A DNA stretch of 64,000 nt from Conchocele bisecta. Taxonomy: Eukaryota; Mollusca; Bivalvia; Lucinida; Thyasiridae. The position numbers were made by a program, and so were the translations under genes. Positions 45,620 through 57,987 of this stretch are shown here, one piece after another. The first letter of the stretch is position 1. The number at the start of each line of letters is the position of its first letter. The DNA is taken from the NCBI GenBank assembly GCA_029237695.1, contig CM055273.1:60253968-60317967 (forward strand). Reading direction: 5' to 3'. The notes below the pieces were generated by a model. It was not told where the DNA came from and did no database searches. It worked only from the letters and a program-made list of their open reading frames with translations.

Positions 45620-45891
45620 TGATACAAGCCATGTAATTTTGTACCCAGGAAGACGTGCAATATATCTCATAAAAAAAATATTTGCAAAATGTACTATGTT
45701 TTTTGTAAATGGTGTCGGAAGTTGACGCATTATTCAGATATGGAATATGACTCCGCATTTGTAATGAAAATTCCGTCAATTTTAGACATTACATTTGTAC
45801 TTGTATTTAAAAAAAACATCACAGTTTCTGTAAATATTTAAATTGAAAACCGCACATCCTGTTATGTACAAAATCACATGGCTCGTCTCAT
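45620..45891. mobile_element. Family D hairpin MITE
   Basis: 'gatacaagccatgtaatttt' to 'aaaatcacatggctcgtctc', with the halves meeting around 'gcgga'-like sequence near 45750. Confidence 0.7.
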
Positions 45892-46352
45892 TTTATACAA
45901 TAAACCCCTATTCTATGTGTACATTTATATATACATAAATATATATTTCTCAAAATGTTATAAAAGCATTCAAATAATTAAAAAACAAAATTCACATGCA
46001 TGGGTTACACACAGCAAATAACTATATGCAGCAAATAAACTATATGCAATGCAGCAAATAACTATATGGCCACGAACAGCATAACGAGCCCGCCGATGCA
46101 TGGTCCCACTTAAAAACTTTGATGTAAATGCTGGCCACACAGACACATGGATGGCCACCAATAGCACTGACAATATCACGCTCATCACCAGTGGGCACAA
46201 TAAAACATCATTGAAACACTCACAATAGAGCAAGTTCATATATCATGAGAAACAGTCAATACATTCAATTCATTATTACATTTTTCAGATGCAACAAACA
46301 TGAAGATGTGAGAAAACCGTTAGATCATGTTTGTCTGCATATGCGATAGAGC
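45892..46352. other. Intergenic; weak minus-strand frame
   Basis: A minus-strand 89-codon frame (45970-46239) is hydrophobic ('VMSVILSVLLVAIHVSVW'), but it contains a tandem 'atagttatttgctgcat' and has no recognised family, so it is not called a gene. Confidence 0.4.
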
Positions 46353-46453
46353 AGGGCCCCATTTCACTAAACTTTGTACGACTAAAATGTTCGTAAGTGC
46401 AAATTTAGGATCGTCTGGGAATTTCACTTGATGGATTTACATTTATTGAGCAT
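46353..46453. mobile_element. Family H MITE, left half
   Basis: 'ggccccatttcactaaactt' to 'tttattgagcata', joined directly to a family K fragment (46453-46575). Confidence 0.7.
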
Positions 46454-46575
46454 AATCATATTACTCATATAAGGGGTATAACCAGATTCAACTCTCACAT
46501 ACAAGGAAGTCAAAGACGTACATGAGTACCAAACCAGGTCAGGATTCCGGTAAGGATGAACACCGATTTTCAAAT

Positions 46576-47034
46576 TGTTGAGTAAAAATGATCTAATGAA
46601 GTTGGACATTCAACCGTTTGAGCTGAAAAAAAGCAAACACCCTGTTTGCTCTTTGCAGCTCAAATAAGTGAATTTTCAACTTTGCTGTTTTTGCTCATTT
46701 ATTACCTATTTTGTATCGGAAAAACATGTGGAAAATGCATTGTAATTGATGTTGGGGTATATAATACACTTTAGGCACAAAGCTTATCTGGAGCTCTGAA
46801 TTTATGTGGCATAAAAGATTTCCTCCTAAAATGCTGGACATAATATGTGAACAAAAATGATGTTGCATTGTTTGTACCAGCATAGTACCACAACCACCAG
46901 AACTGCTAACCATTGCACACAAAAATAAAACTAGAAATGTGTCCATGGGACATGGATCCCCCAATGGCAGCATAGATGAATGAAAGCTGTGGAACTAGTC
47001 GGTCATAAGCACAGGTAGCATGACTACACCCATG
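46576..47034. other. Intergenic with short palindrome
   Basis: 46605-46690 holds 'agcaaacaccctgtttgct' and 'gctcaaataagtgaattttc'. The same arrangement recurs at about 62025-62100. Otherwise unassigned. Confidence 0.45.
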
Positions 47035-47350
47035 GGCGGATTCAGGGGGGGCGGATCCAGCGCGCGCCCCCCCTAAAGATTTTTTACAAGTTACAAGGCA
47101 CGTTTCATGCCAAGTGCCAAGTATTCCATGCATTTTTGGGTCGTTTTCTTATTGTTTCAAAATTTAAACGTTTTCAATCAAAAATCATACTGTGACAGTG
47201 TCAATATTTTTGCTCCAAAATGAGTCAGAACGCAGGAAATGCGATGTAGATTCTGCTCGGATGACTATTTTGCAATACTTGACTAATATAGTAAAGTATT
47301 GCAAAATAGTTACGCCCCCCCCTAACCCGAAATCCTGAATCCGCGCCTGA
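47035..47350. mobile_element. TIR element (GGCGGATTCAGG ends)
   Basis: 'gggcggattcaggggggg' at the left and complement 'cctgaatccgcgcc' at the right, with 'gcaaaatagttacgcccccc' subterminal. Related fragments near 19797-19925 and 30108-30232. Confidence 0.65.
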
Positions 47351-47892
47351 CACCAATGTGGTACTCCATACTGTATTGTTCACCAACATGATATAAAGCA
47401 ATACAATTTCGTGTGGTCGAGGAACGAGTTAACTCTTTGCATGCTAGCGGTGAAAATAGCATCCAACAAGTTACGAGTATGTTTCTTGTTTCTCTTTGTA
47501 AACATGTCTTGGAATTTCATTAGAATTGCGTCCTCCGGCCTCAATTCTAATGAAATTCCAAGACATATTCATGATATTTATAGGGAGTAGTAAAATAAAA
47601 TATAATGAATTGTCGTCTGCTATTGGAAATGATTCTAAAGTGCTGTCAAACCATGTTTTTGATAAGAAAAATGGAAAATAAAAAATAAACAGCTGATGAC
47701 AAATTTTAATTCAGCACTGTAAGGGTTATACGCACAAAGCGGTCCAAAGAGCTATGGACAGGCATACAAATGGTCGTATGGACGGACAAGGGTAAATTAT
47801 AATGCCCCTAAATAACTTTGTGGGGACATAAAAATATCCAGACATGAATTCATCATGATGCCTTGTATTCTACAATCGGGCTGTTCAAAACT
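47351..47892. other. Intergenic with hairpin 47511-47566
   Basis: 'gtcttggaatttcattagaa' pairs with 'ttctaatgaaattccaagac' around 'cctccgg'. A family J half copy follows at 47612-47727. Confidence 0.6.
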
Positions 47893-48453
47893 ACTGTCTG
47901 TTTCACAAAAGCTGCCCAAATGTTACGGTTATATAAACAATGCAAAAACAATATATTTTTTTATATTAACGTTAAATTTTATAAAAATTCAAGAATGAGC
48001 CTTCTTTTTATTTCAGGAAATTTGGTCCAATATTGATTTTATTACGAAAAAACAATTTCCCCATGTTAAATCCCCATAGACATCTTCACAGAGTGAAGAT
48101 GTCTATGGGGATTTAGCATGGGGAAATTTTTCTAATTTCAAAAATAGTGGACCGATTTTCAATATTTAACTTTTGTTTTCTTAGTTAGATCATTTCTAAG
48201 CTATCAAGCCAGGTTTCGAAGTGAATTTTCAATTTGTTTCGTTTTTTTTTTTACTCCTCCCACAGCTCCTCGACCTTCTTTTTCTACATGTTAAATTCAC
48301 ATAGACAAATCAATTTTTCGTAACAAAATCAATATTTTACAAAATTTCACGAAATAAAAAGAAAACTTATTCTTAAATTTTAATCAAATTAAAATTATCC
48401 AAAATTGTTTATATAGCCATAAAATTTGGGCAGATTTCGTGAAACAGACAGTA
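47893..48453. mobile_element. Long palindromic TIR element
   Basis: 'actgtctgtttcacaaaagc' to complement 'gaaacagacagt'. The centre is 'gacatcttcacagagtgaagatgtc' (48079-48103, exact palindrome with few-base loop). The right half shares words with the element at 8188-8690. Confidence 0.75.
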
Positions 48454-48579
48454 CATGTATATGGTGGCTCTATGCCCAAGGTACCGTACATCTACAATTC
48501 ATTTCACAAGGATGAATTTTTGGCAAACATTATTTCATTTGTACAGTGTATCTACAGTATTTTCCATACATAAATAGAG

Positions 48580-48864
48580 AATAGTAGGTTAGTGCCATAA
48601 ATGGGAAAAAATATCTGGCAAGGCTTAATAAAAGGGGCTGGGCGAGGCTCTGCCGAGCACATCCCGTTTCCGTGCCGCGCCAGATATTTTTCCCATTCAC
48701 GGTACTAACCTACTATTCTATTTATCCCGTCAACACCTACAAATAACTTTAAAATGCAATAAAATAACCCCAGCCACCGCACATATTCATAAACAGTGAT
48801 TAAGTCGTATTGACAGGATATCAAACATGTTTCACGGCACATACGCACTGTGTTGACAGGATAA
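48580..48864. mobile_element. Composite MITE pair, second locus
   Basis: 48580-48719 is one copy of the 'aatagtaggttagtgcc' palindrome; 48722-48864 is the 'TTATCCCGTCAACA' TIR element. Same order and spacing as 2042-2315. Confidence 0.8.
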
Positions 48865-49013
48865 AATAGTGTCATACAATCTATTTAACAACTACATGTA
48901 CAGTTAACATGTGAAAAATAGATTAACAAGTGAAAATGAATACTGCAAATATCTCACGGAGTGTGATCGTGTGCAAGCGATCGAGATTCCTAACTTTGTT
49001 CACTATGCCATCT

Positions 49014-49316
49014 GTAGCCGATTTCATCAAAATTGAAAAGTATACTTATCTAGCAAAGTATACTTTGAGGGAGTAATCATTTATTTTCCTGAAATGCATT
49101 ATTTCATATAGAACTAACAACTGCATATATTTGATGATTAAAAGCATGCAGAATTATTATACTGAATTTATTACATTATCACAGCCAAAATGGCTGTGAT
49201 AATGTAATAAATTCAGTATAATAAAAAATAATAAATTTATCATAAAATTGAAAATTTCTCCCTCAAAGTATACTTTGCTAGATAAGTATACTTTGCAATG
49301 TTGGTGAAATAGGCTA
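49014..49316. mobile_element. Family G MITE, complete
   Basis: TA-flanked; ends gccgatttcatcaaaattga and complement 'ttggtgaaataggc', central 'cagccaaaatggctg'. Confidence 0.88.
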
Positions 49317-49777
49317 CATATACTGGGCTTGGCGCTACAGGTAGCCACAGAAGCCATTTGGAAACGAACCCTTACACTGATGATGAGCACAAAAATTGTC
49401 GTCTGCTGTTGTTTTATATTTTGCCTTCCGTCTCAATAAAATGATGGTTTGACAACACTTTGGAAATGATTCTAAAATGCTGTAAAATTATAACATGCTT
49501 TTTTCATGTTATCAGTTAATTTTTGCAGCTAAGTTCAATCTCCTAGGGCCAATCTAGTACTGACGAGGTAGGTCATCAGATTGAAAAACTTTGCTCAATT
49601 CTCAAATTAACACTCAAGAAGACAGTATTTATCTATTTCACATATAACAATGAAGTATTAAAACAACTAGAAAACATTGGTCCAAGAATAAACTCTGCAG
49701 CTATACATATGTTTCAGTTGCAAGAATCGAGAAAAATTTTGTCATCACGAACCTACCAATCTGTGTAGTATAACATA
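49317..49777. other. Intergenic, unassigned
   Basis: A family J fragment lies near 49385-49500; nothing else recognised. Confidence 0.4.
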
Positions 49778-50012
49778 CATATGAGACACGCCATGTGATT
49801 TTGTACCTTCGGACATCTGCGTAATTTCATTAAATACGTTTACAAAATTTACAATATTTTTCATAAATAAAGTCAAAAGTTGAGTACAATCTAATTCCGC
49901 ATGTACACTGAAAATTTTGTCAACTTTTGACGCCATTTACGGAAAATATTGTAAATTTTGTAAACGTATTTCATGAAATTATGCAGATATCCGAAGGTAT
50001 AAAATCATATGG
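49778..50012. mobile_element. Family D hairpin MITE
   Basis: 'gagacacgccatgtgatttt' to 'aggtataaaatcatatgga', with 'caaaagttga' / 'tcaacttttga' at the centre. Confidence 0.7.
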
Positions 50013-50587
50013 ACCGCAGGCTCAGATAAAGGGACATTCTGACATGTGCGACCAGCATAGCCCCAGATCAGCCTGTGCACTTGCGCAGTCTGATCTGGGG
50101 CTACGCCATTCGCAATTCAGTTAGGGGTAGCATTACAGTGTGCCGTAACATTAGATTCAAACCAACTATGTTACATAGACTATGTATGTATTTATTTAAT
50201 GCTGTTTAACGGCCAGTTGCCAGGTACGGTCATTTTAAGCTGGGTTGTAGGGTTGATGTGACTGTAAGATGGGCACGATCTCCACTATTATTATTGTTGC
50301 CAATGTTGAAAGGTACATTTTTCTTAGCCGTTAGCCCCATGTGTACAGTGTCATGAACTTTATGTGAAACATCAGCAGAAAACAGGGGCATATATACATG
50401 TAGGTACCTGTATGCCCATTGTCGCCACACATCAAACTGTGAGGATCACCCTGCACACATGTACAGCCTGAGTGTAACATTGGTGATGCTTCTAGCGGTA
50501 TTTGTTCTTAGGCTACAGATGTTGCAAGCCAATCCGGTGCTACAATGTTCAAATCTGCAATAAGTGCCCATATATTGTATATGATCT
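50013..50587. other. Intergenic with F-like and K-like fragments
   Basis: 50040-50115 is a short palindrome related to the core of family F ('agatcagcctgtgca', 'gcgcagtctgatctgg'). 50195-50260 is a K tail fragment ('gctgtttaacggccagttgc'). Confidence 0.5.
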
Positions 50588-51512
50588 GTAGCCGATTTCA
50601 TCAAAATTGCAAAGCATACTTATATCTAGCAAAGTAAACTTTGAGGGAGTAATCATTTATTTTCCCCGAAATGTATTATTTAATATAGAACTAACGACTG
50701 CATATATTTGATGATTAAAAGTATGCAGAATGATTATACTGAATTTATTACATTATCACAGTCAAAATGGCTGTGATAATGTAATAAATTCAGTATAATA
50801 AAAAATAATAAATTTATCCTTAAATTGAAAATATCTCCCTCAAAGTATATGGCCATGACGCCAGTTTTCGGGGTAGTCGGAGTTTTCGGGGTATTCACAT
50901 ATTTTTTAATTTGTAGACATGTGTGCAGCCGCGATGTGCTTTACGTCAGGTGATTAAAATAAGCATGACATTACCTATATTAAGTTCTTAAAAATACCAC
51001 CAAATCCAGTGTTTGGACGAAATACTGGTAATTTTTGACATTTAGGTCATTTTGTTCACGAACCTACCGTGATTTTCTGCGTCCGCCATTAATCTGCTCT
51101 TTAATATTGTTAAAATCATAATCAATAGAAAAGTTTCAAGTTTTCCTTCACTTTGCCTCATTCATCTGCGAGATGATATAACATCAAATGAAAACTCGGG
51201 ACGAATTAGCAAATTTATTGACACTTTCAGAATATACCCCGAAAACTCCAACCATAAGTCAATATTCAAGATGGCTGACTCGTGTGTTGCTAAACGCGCT
51301 AACGCGAATTTTAATCAAACAACAATCTTATTTTGAAGGCAATAAACATTGAAAGAAATGTTTATCATTCTATTGAACTGACAATTTAGCTCATATGTTA
51401 TGTTTTATAAAAATCGCTAGTTGATGAACTTGTTAATACCCCGAAAACTAGACCCACCATCATACTTTGCTAGATAAGTTTACTTTGCAATGTTGGTGAA
51501 ATAGGCTACTGG
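50588..51512. mobile_element. Family G MITE split by another TIR element
   Basis: G left part 50588-50849 and right part 51462-51512 (TA-flanked). The insert of about 612 bp (50850-51461) is bounded by 'ata' on both sides. It has inverted 'ccagttttcggggta' / 'taccccgaaaact' motifs at both ends and again internally (50875-50903; 51232-51254). Confidence 0.75.
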
Positions 51513-51625
51513 TAAGAATGGGTTTATGGGTTTGTGGCCAAAGAAGCCTCATGTCAATTTGTTAATCTTCGCAATAAATATCCATTGAGTATCTAGCACA
51601 GGCAGGTTTTGTATTCCCAATCGCA

Positions 51626-52858
51626 TTATCCCCCACAACCACCACATCCCCCACCATCGCCCCCACCACCCCCATCTCCTCCCCCACCATCACCCCCTCC
51701 GAACCCACCATCTCCGCCACCACAGCCACCATCTCCACCTGAACCCCCAAACCCGGTATCCCCTGTATCACCACCCAACCCTTCAAACGCGCCTCCCGAC
51801 ACCGCCCCTCCATCACTATCAAACGCTCCCCCACTCCAAGCACCCCCGCTGAATGCTCCACCGTCCCCACCCTCACCAGTACCTCCACCCACATCAAATG
51901 CTCCTCCCCCAAACCCCCCACCTCCACATCACACACCCACCCCCATCACCTGTATCATCATACCCCAGTCCCCACCCTTCATACGTCTCCACACCTCCAC
52001 CAGTATCTTCAGTCTTCCCAAAATCAAAATCGCCCAGAAACGTGTTAAACTCCTCCCCATATACATCTGCCCCAAACTCGTCATACATCTCTTCCACATT
52101 ACCTGTATCATCGAAGCCAGAATTCCCGGTGTTCTCAGTTCCCCCATCTCCGTACAAATCATCCATAGCAGTTCCCCCTTGCCCAGTTTCATACACTGCC
52201 TCCCCGCTCCCCTGCCCATCCTCCCCGCCCATTAGATCAGTGAAAATGTCCTCGGGCTTTACACCCTCGTCTCTAGTCTCCCCTAGAAAACCCCCTTGCT
52301 GGTTATCACCGTTCGAGAGGAAAGCACGATCTGTATGAGTATCGTCCTGACCATTATCATTGCGATCACTATCATGTTCGCCTACCCCGCCACGCCCAAA
52401 CCCCGCAGCACCTGCCGCAGCATACCCCTTAAACCTGTGGCGAATATAATGATTAGACGGCGTCGTGATCATCAACCCAGCGGCGAGAATCAGCGCGGCC
52501 CTCTCGGCATTGATAAACCGAACAACCTTGGTTCCCCGCCTGGTTGCACTCGGTGGCTGGAGCGACTCACCCGGTTCCCAGTTTGCAGGTCGTGGCTGGA
52601 GGAACACATGAAGCAGGGAAACGGAAAACGCCAGCGCCAGATGTTCGGCTATCTTACCATTCTGACCCTGTATATCGATGGTGCCTCGTTTCAGGTCGAC
52701 CTTGGCGTCTCGGATCGTGAACTTGAACTCTTCGGAGCTGTACGTATCCTCGAGGGACAGCATATGCCACTTGGCACTGGCAATATGGTAGAATAGCAGC
52801 ACCATGTAGCCCGGGTCTCCCGACTTGCCCGGCCGCCCAGGGTTGCTCCGGGATGTTC
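51626..52858 (-). CDS. GRDP-like last coding exon (C-terminus)
   Basis: The acceptor (reverse strand) cctatctaacag|g is next to 52858; the first GA completes the split Gly codon. It encodes GTSRSNPGRPGKSGDPGYMV, LLFYHIASAKWHMLSLED, KFTIRDAKVDLKRGTIDIQG and a hydrophobic AERAALILAAGLMI. A long acidic D/G/E/T-rich stretch follows (to about 51935), then the Gly/Phe/Ala tail (GGGTGEGGDGGAFSGGAWSG ... GGCGGCGG, stop TAA at 51626-51628). The upstream frame ends at about 51894; the tail frame is shifted by one base near 51925-51935. Opposite-strand proline-rich frames are shadows. Confidence 0.9.
51925..51940 (-). other. Apparent +1 frameshift in GRDP tail
   Basis: On the minus strand 'gggggtgggtgtgtgatgtg' connects the acidic frame (...TGDGGG) to the Gly frame (CGGGGFGGGAFD...). 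Summed exon lengths leave a remainder of one base, as expected for one extra nucleotide in 'tgtgtgatgt'. It could be a sequencing or assembly error in repetitive DNA, a real allele, or a pseudogene mark. Confidence 0.7.
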
Positions 52859-52894
52859 CTGTTAGATAGGCACACAACATGAGGCAATGTGGCT

Positions 52895-53340
52895 CACATG
52901 TGGAAGACTTGGATATGTGACATAAAAACACCCAATTATAACAAGAATTCCGCGCAATCAAATGTCTCGCCTTGTTCCGCCTTGACCCTGTGGCCTTGAC
53001 CTTGACCCTGGGGCCCCGAGAATAGTCCTATATTCATCTACATATCATAGTAAAGGTATGTATAAAGTTTGATGACTGTAGCTGATAAGGTGTTGAAGTA
53101 ATGACCGTAACACGAAAACTTAACATTGAATGATGACAACGCCGCCACCGACTCCGGAAAAGCAAAAGCTTAGTCTTGCTTTCCGCTTTCGCGGGTATCA
53201 CAAAAACACCCATTACCCCACCCACCTGGTGGCGTACTGTACGTTACGTTTATAGATGTAACGTAGAGTATGACACCAGGTGGGTGGGGTAAAGGGTGCT
53301 TTTTAAATGGCATTTTTTTATGTCACAGGTCTTCCACATG
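52895..53340. mobile_element. Family N TIR element
   Basis: 'cacatgtggaagacttggat' to complement 'ggtcttccacatg', with inner 'gtgacataaaaacaccc' mirrored and a 'ccccacccacctggtg' / 'caccaggtgggtgggg' stem at the centre. It lies 36 bases upstream (gene sense) of the last GRDP exon. Confidence 0.8.
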
Positions 53341-53584
53341 TCATGTGGCTGTGACCGAAAGTCATCTGCTCCATGTCACTGACTGGAGAAATGGAATTGT
53401 TGACTTTGGCGGCCAGTCTAACCTAATAAGGATTTAAGAGGTGCAGTCACAAAGTTCTCAGACTTTCTTGATAAAAAGTATATTGTGTTGGACTCTAACT
53501 GTATTGCTCTTTCCATCAAATGAATGTTTGAACTGTGCCCTGTGTTTCCACTTTGTTAGAAAAAAAAACATATCATGTAAAACA

Positions 53585-53826
53585 GGGGGGATGTTTCACT
53601 AAACTTTGTACAACTAAAATGTTCGTAAGTGCAAATTTATGATCGTCTGGAAATCTCATTGATGGATTTACATTTATTGAGCATAGGCTGCATATGCAGC
53701 CTATGCTCAATAAATGTAAATCCATCAATTGTTTACAAGAAAAAATTGTTAATGTGAAATTTACAGACTATCATAATTTTGCTCTTACGAACATTTTAGT
53801 CGTACGAAGTCGTGAAACGGCCCCCA
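53585..53826. mobile_element. Family H hairpin MITE
   Basis: 'gggggatgtttcactaaact' to 'cgtgaaacggcccccag', with an exact central palindrome 'aggctgcatatgcagcct' (53684-53701). Confidence 0.88.
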
Positions 53827-54665
53827 GATGCAGATATTGTAGGAACTGCTAAGTCAAACTTTATCTCCAAATTAAAGGAACATGCCCACTCGGTAGGCAC
53901 AGAATGTTCTTTATATCAGAGACATCATCGGAGACATTTTCTGGCAAAATAAACATTCATTCACCATTACCCCATGTATTGATTGGCATTATCATGAGTA
54001 CATGTACATGTATTATACATTTTATATCAGACGTAAATTTCCACACTGATATCAGGGACGATAACCGTGTTTCCTTAAAATGTTAATGGACATTATGATT
54101 TATTCTCTGTATTATTTTTTGATGTGCAATAATAATACTTTATAATCGGTCGAAAATATTATTTTTTCAGGTGACGCATTTAATTACAGTGCTGTAACAA
54201 TTTAGTTAATCTGGGTCGAGTTAATCTGCGCGACTGATACGCGATCTCCGATTGGTCAGCCTTTACACCTAATTAATATTCCACCAATGGTGAGCGCGAA
54301 CGCATGCCGGAAAAATGAAATCGAGCACATAACAATTAGCACTGCTTTGTTACTGGTCTTACTGATCTTATTCCCAGTTTGCTCGGATTAATTTACGAAA
54401 TGTGCAAACGTGATCAGCTGCACATTCACATCGGTGAGATAAAAGGAGGCTATGCATCCATAAAAAAAAAAAAGATCGTCCATTTTGGGTCTAATTTGGG
54501 AAAGAATCGCAAATTTAACACGATTTCTGACAATAGTCGTGTTACAAATTTAACACGATTTTGATATACAAATAGGAAAAAAATTCGGGAGCCAAGGCAC
54601 AACCGTGTACTAACCGAAATCGTGTTATAGTGAAGCGTGTACTAACGGGGTCGCACTGTAGTATA
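53827..54665. other. GRDP intron, largely unassigned
   Basis: 54188-54662 may be an old MITE (ends 'acagtgctgtaacaattta' and 'ggggtcgcactgtag', with 'taatctgggtcgagttaatc' and 'aatcgtgttatagtgaag' inside). No coding signal. Confidence 0.4.
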
Positions 54666-55338
54666 AATAATTAAACCAGATGGCCGCGGCCCGCATGTCG
54701 AGCCCACCGAGGCATTTGATGGTCTCAGAGTGTATGTATTTGAAGCTTAAATTAAGGCTTGTTGAGATATAATGGGTGGGCTATAGTATGAAAATATGGA
54801 TGATAATAAATAATTATTTGATGTTTGAAGTAAATCTGAGTAGGTGTTGTGGAGATATAAGGTATGTAAAAACTTTAACACAACCTTTTAAAGTCATGTG
54901 ACATTGACATTGGGCAAGTGGACCACATGGGCAGGCTATAGATGAAAAGGAAGTATTAGAAGTTTGAAGTAAATTAGAGAAACGATTGTGGAGATATAAT
55001 GTATGTAAAAACTTTAACGCAGATTTTATAATAACACAAACTTCTAAGTCATTTGATCTTGACCTTGGGGCTCAGGGGCCGCATGAGTGGGACACAAAAT
55101 TAATATACGTATACAAAGTTTCAAGCAAACCTGACTTACGTTTACAGAGATAGTAGGTATCTGAAAAGTTTAACGCAAATTTGAACAAAAACTTTAACCC
55201 AAACTTCTAAGTCACTTGACCTTGACCTTGGTGCACAGGGGCCACATGAGTGGGACACAGAATGAATATATAGATCAGATGGCCGCGGCCCGCACGTCGA
55301 GCCTGCCGAGGCATTTGATGGTCTCAGAGTGTATTTAT

Positions 55339-56148
55339 TATACCCACTTTTTTAGAAAAAAAAATGGGTATATTGTTTTCGTCACGGGTGTCCGTCCGTC
55401 CATCCGTCCGTCACGTTTCTTGTAACTCGAAAAACTTGTTCACCTTCATACCTACGCGCCTGATATTTGGTATGTAGCTTCATTATCATGTGCAGATGCG
55501 CAAAGTGAATTCGGATTTTTCATCCGACCCTCCATCATGGATTATCTCCCCCTTTCGGACTCAGAATTTCCCATTTTTTCCTTGTAACTCGAAAAACTTT
55601 TTCACCTTCATACCTACGCGCCTCATATTTGCTATGTAGCTTCGTTATCATGTGCAGATGCGCAAAGTGAATTCCCATTTTTGATCCGACCCTCCATCAT
55701 CGATTACCTCCCCCTTTCCGACTCAGATTTCCCATTTCCTTTTTTACTTGTAACTCGAAAAACTTTTTCACCTTCATACCTACGCGCCTCATATTTGTTA
55801 TGTAGCTTCGTTATCATGTGCACATGCGCAAAGTGAAATTCGGATTTTTCATTTTTCATTTCATCCGACCCTTCCATCATGGATTATCTCCCCCTTTCCC
55901 GCACTCAAGAATTTCCCCATTTTTTCTTTTTTCCTTAACATCCGAAAAAAACCTTTTCAACCTTTTTTAACCACCCTAACTACCTACGCGTCTGATATTT
56001 GGTTCGTAGCTTCGTTTTGATGTGCCGATGCGCAAAGTGAATTCGGATTTTTTATCCGACCCTCCATCATGGATTACGTCCCCCTTTCGGACTTAGCATT
56101 TGGGGAAAGTGGGTATATTGCGATGGCGCGCCATCGACTTTTTCTAGT
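55339..56148. mobile_element. TATACCCACTTTTT element with ~190-bp internal tandem repeats
   Basis: Left end 'tatacccacttttttagaaa', right end complement 'aaagtgggtata' plus 'ggcgcgccatcgactttttc'. Four tandem units contain 'cttgtaactcgaaaaacttt', 'catacctacgcgcctcatat', 'gtagcttcgttatcatgtgc' and 'ccgaccctccatcatggatt'; the last unit is scrambled. Confidence 0.8.
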
Positions 56149-57743
56149 TTGAAGTTTGAATTAAGGGTTGTGGAGATATAAGGTATGTAAAAGCTTTAAC
56201 GCAAATTTTAAAGTCATTTGACCTCGATCTTAGGCATGTGGGCCGCATGGGTGGGCTATAGAATGAAAATATTGATGATATTAAAGAAATATTTGATGTT
56301 TGAAGTAAATCAGAGTAAGTGTTGTGGAGATATAAGGTATGTAAAAAGTTTAACACAAATTTCAAAGTCATTTGACCTTGGGCATGTGGACCACATGGAC
56401 AGGTTATAGAATGAAAATATGGATAATGAATAAGAAGCATTGGATTTTGGAAGTAAATCGGAGTAAGTATTGTGGAGATATAAGGTATGTAAAAACTTTA
56501 ACACACAATTCAAAGTCATTTGACCTTGACCTTGGGCATGTGGACCACATGGGCAGGCTATGGAATGAAAATATGGATGATGAAAAATATTGGAAGTTGG
56601 AAGTAAATTGGAGTCACAATTGTGGAGATATAAGATGTGAAAAAACTTTAACGCAGATTTTATAATAACGCAAACTTCTAAGTCAATTGGCCTTGACCTT
56701 GGGGCACAGGGGCCGCATGAGTGGGACACAGAATGATTATATGGATGATGCTCAATAAGCATACAAAGTTTCAAGCAAATCTGACTTACAGTTACAGAGA
56801 TAGTAGGTATGTGAAAACTTTAACACAAATTTTGACAGAAACTTTAACACAAACTTCTAAGTCATTTGACCTTGACATAGGAGCACAGGGGCTGCATGAG
56901 TGGGACACAGAATGAATATATGGATGATGACCAATAAGCATACAAAGTTTCAAACAAATCAGACTTACGGTTAATACAGAGATTTGCAAATCAGCAAATT
57001 TTGAAAAAAAATTAATGCAAACTTCTAAGTCATTTGACCTTGACTTTGGGGACAGGGGCCGCATGAGTGGGATACAGCATGAATATATGGATGATGACTA
57101 ATAAGCATATGAAGTTTCAAGTCAATGTGACTTTAATAGGACTGCAGAGATATAAGGTATTTAAAAACTTTAACGCAGATTTCGGACGGACGGACATACT
57201 AACATTTTGGGTTTATGGGCTATTTGTTCTTTAAAAGATCAAAGGAATAGCCCCTAAACTACAATAGGTTTAGGGGCTAACGGAATAAATCTATTGTATT
57301 CTATTGTCTTAAGTTCTTCCCCCTAGCCCCTAAACCCCAAATGTTAGCCGGGGCTGGCGGGCGGACGGACGGACACCCGGACGTCATTGTGATCACTATG
57401 TCTCATTTTCCGCAAGCGGGCTCAACAATGATGAACAATAAGCATACAAAGTTTCAAGCAAATGAGACTTACTGTTACAGAGATAGTAGGTATGTGAAAA
57501 GTTTAATGCAAATTTGGACAAAAAATATATGGATGATGACTATAAATAAGCTTTTGAAGTTTCAAGTCAATGTGACTTAGGACTGCAGAGATATAAGGTA
57601 TTTAAAAACTTTACCGCAGATTTCGGACGGACAAATATCATCAGTAAATGGGTCAGTGGAATAATGGGGGCCAAGTCCATACTAATAATTCCATTGATCC
57701 TATCAAATGGGAATTGATCTAAGAAATTTATATATTACATTAC

Positions 57744-57882
57744 CTCTCCTCGGTGACACACCACGACGATAACCGTCCCAGCGACCAATGAGAATGCCCC
57801 AGTCTCCGTCCGTGTTCTTGATGACCATCGCCCTCTCCCCCTTCCTCGAATCCAGGGTCACTGACCTCTTACCATCCGACAC
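57744..57882 (-). CDS. GRDP-like exon 3 of window
   Basis: The reverse-strand acceptor ttgtaccatgtag|g and donor gtaatg frame 139 bases (phase 0 in, phase 1 out). It encodes VSDGKRSVTLDSRKGERAMV and IKNTDGDWGILIGRWDGYRR then GVSPRRG. This is the conserved DW-I--G-WDGYRRG block of animal GRDP-type proteins. It is too short to stand out as an open frame alone, but the phases match both neighbours exactly. Confidence 0.92.
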
Positions 57883-57987
57883 CTACATGGTACAAAACAC
57901 AGGCATGGTGCTGCAGGAATATGTACACTGTCACCTCTAATTAGTAATTGGTAATGCCTGTCAATTTTCAGACTTTCTCTTTATCAG

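Noticed and set aside
45970..46239. Hydrophobic 89-codon minus-strand frame
   Set aside because: No recognised family or splice context, and part is a tandem 'atagttatttgctgcat' repeat.
51609..52338. Proline-rich plus-strand frames of 208 and 161 codons
   Set aside because: They are the antisense of the GRDP acidic and glycine-rich tail (GGN codons read backwards as proline); the minus strand has the splice sites and family match.
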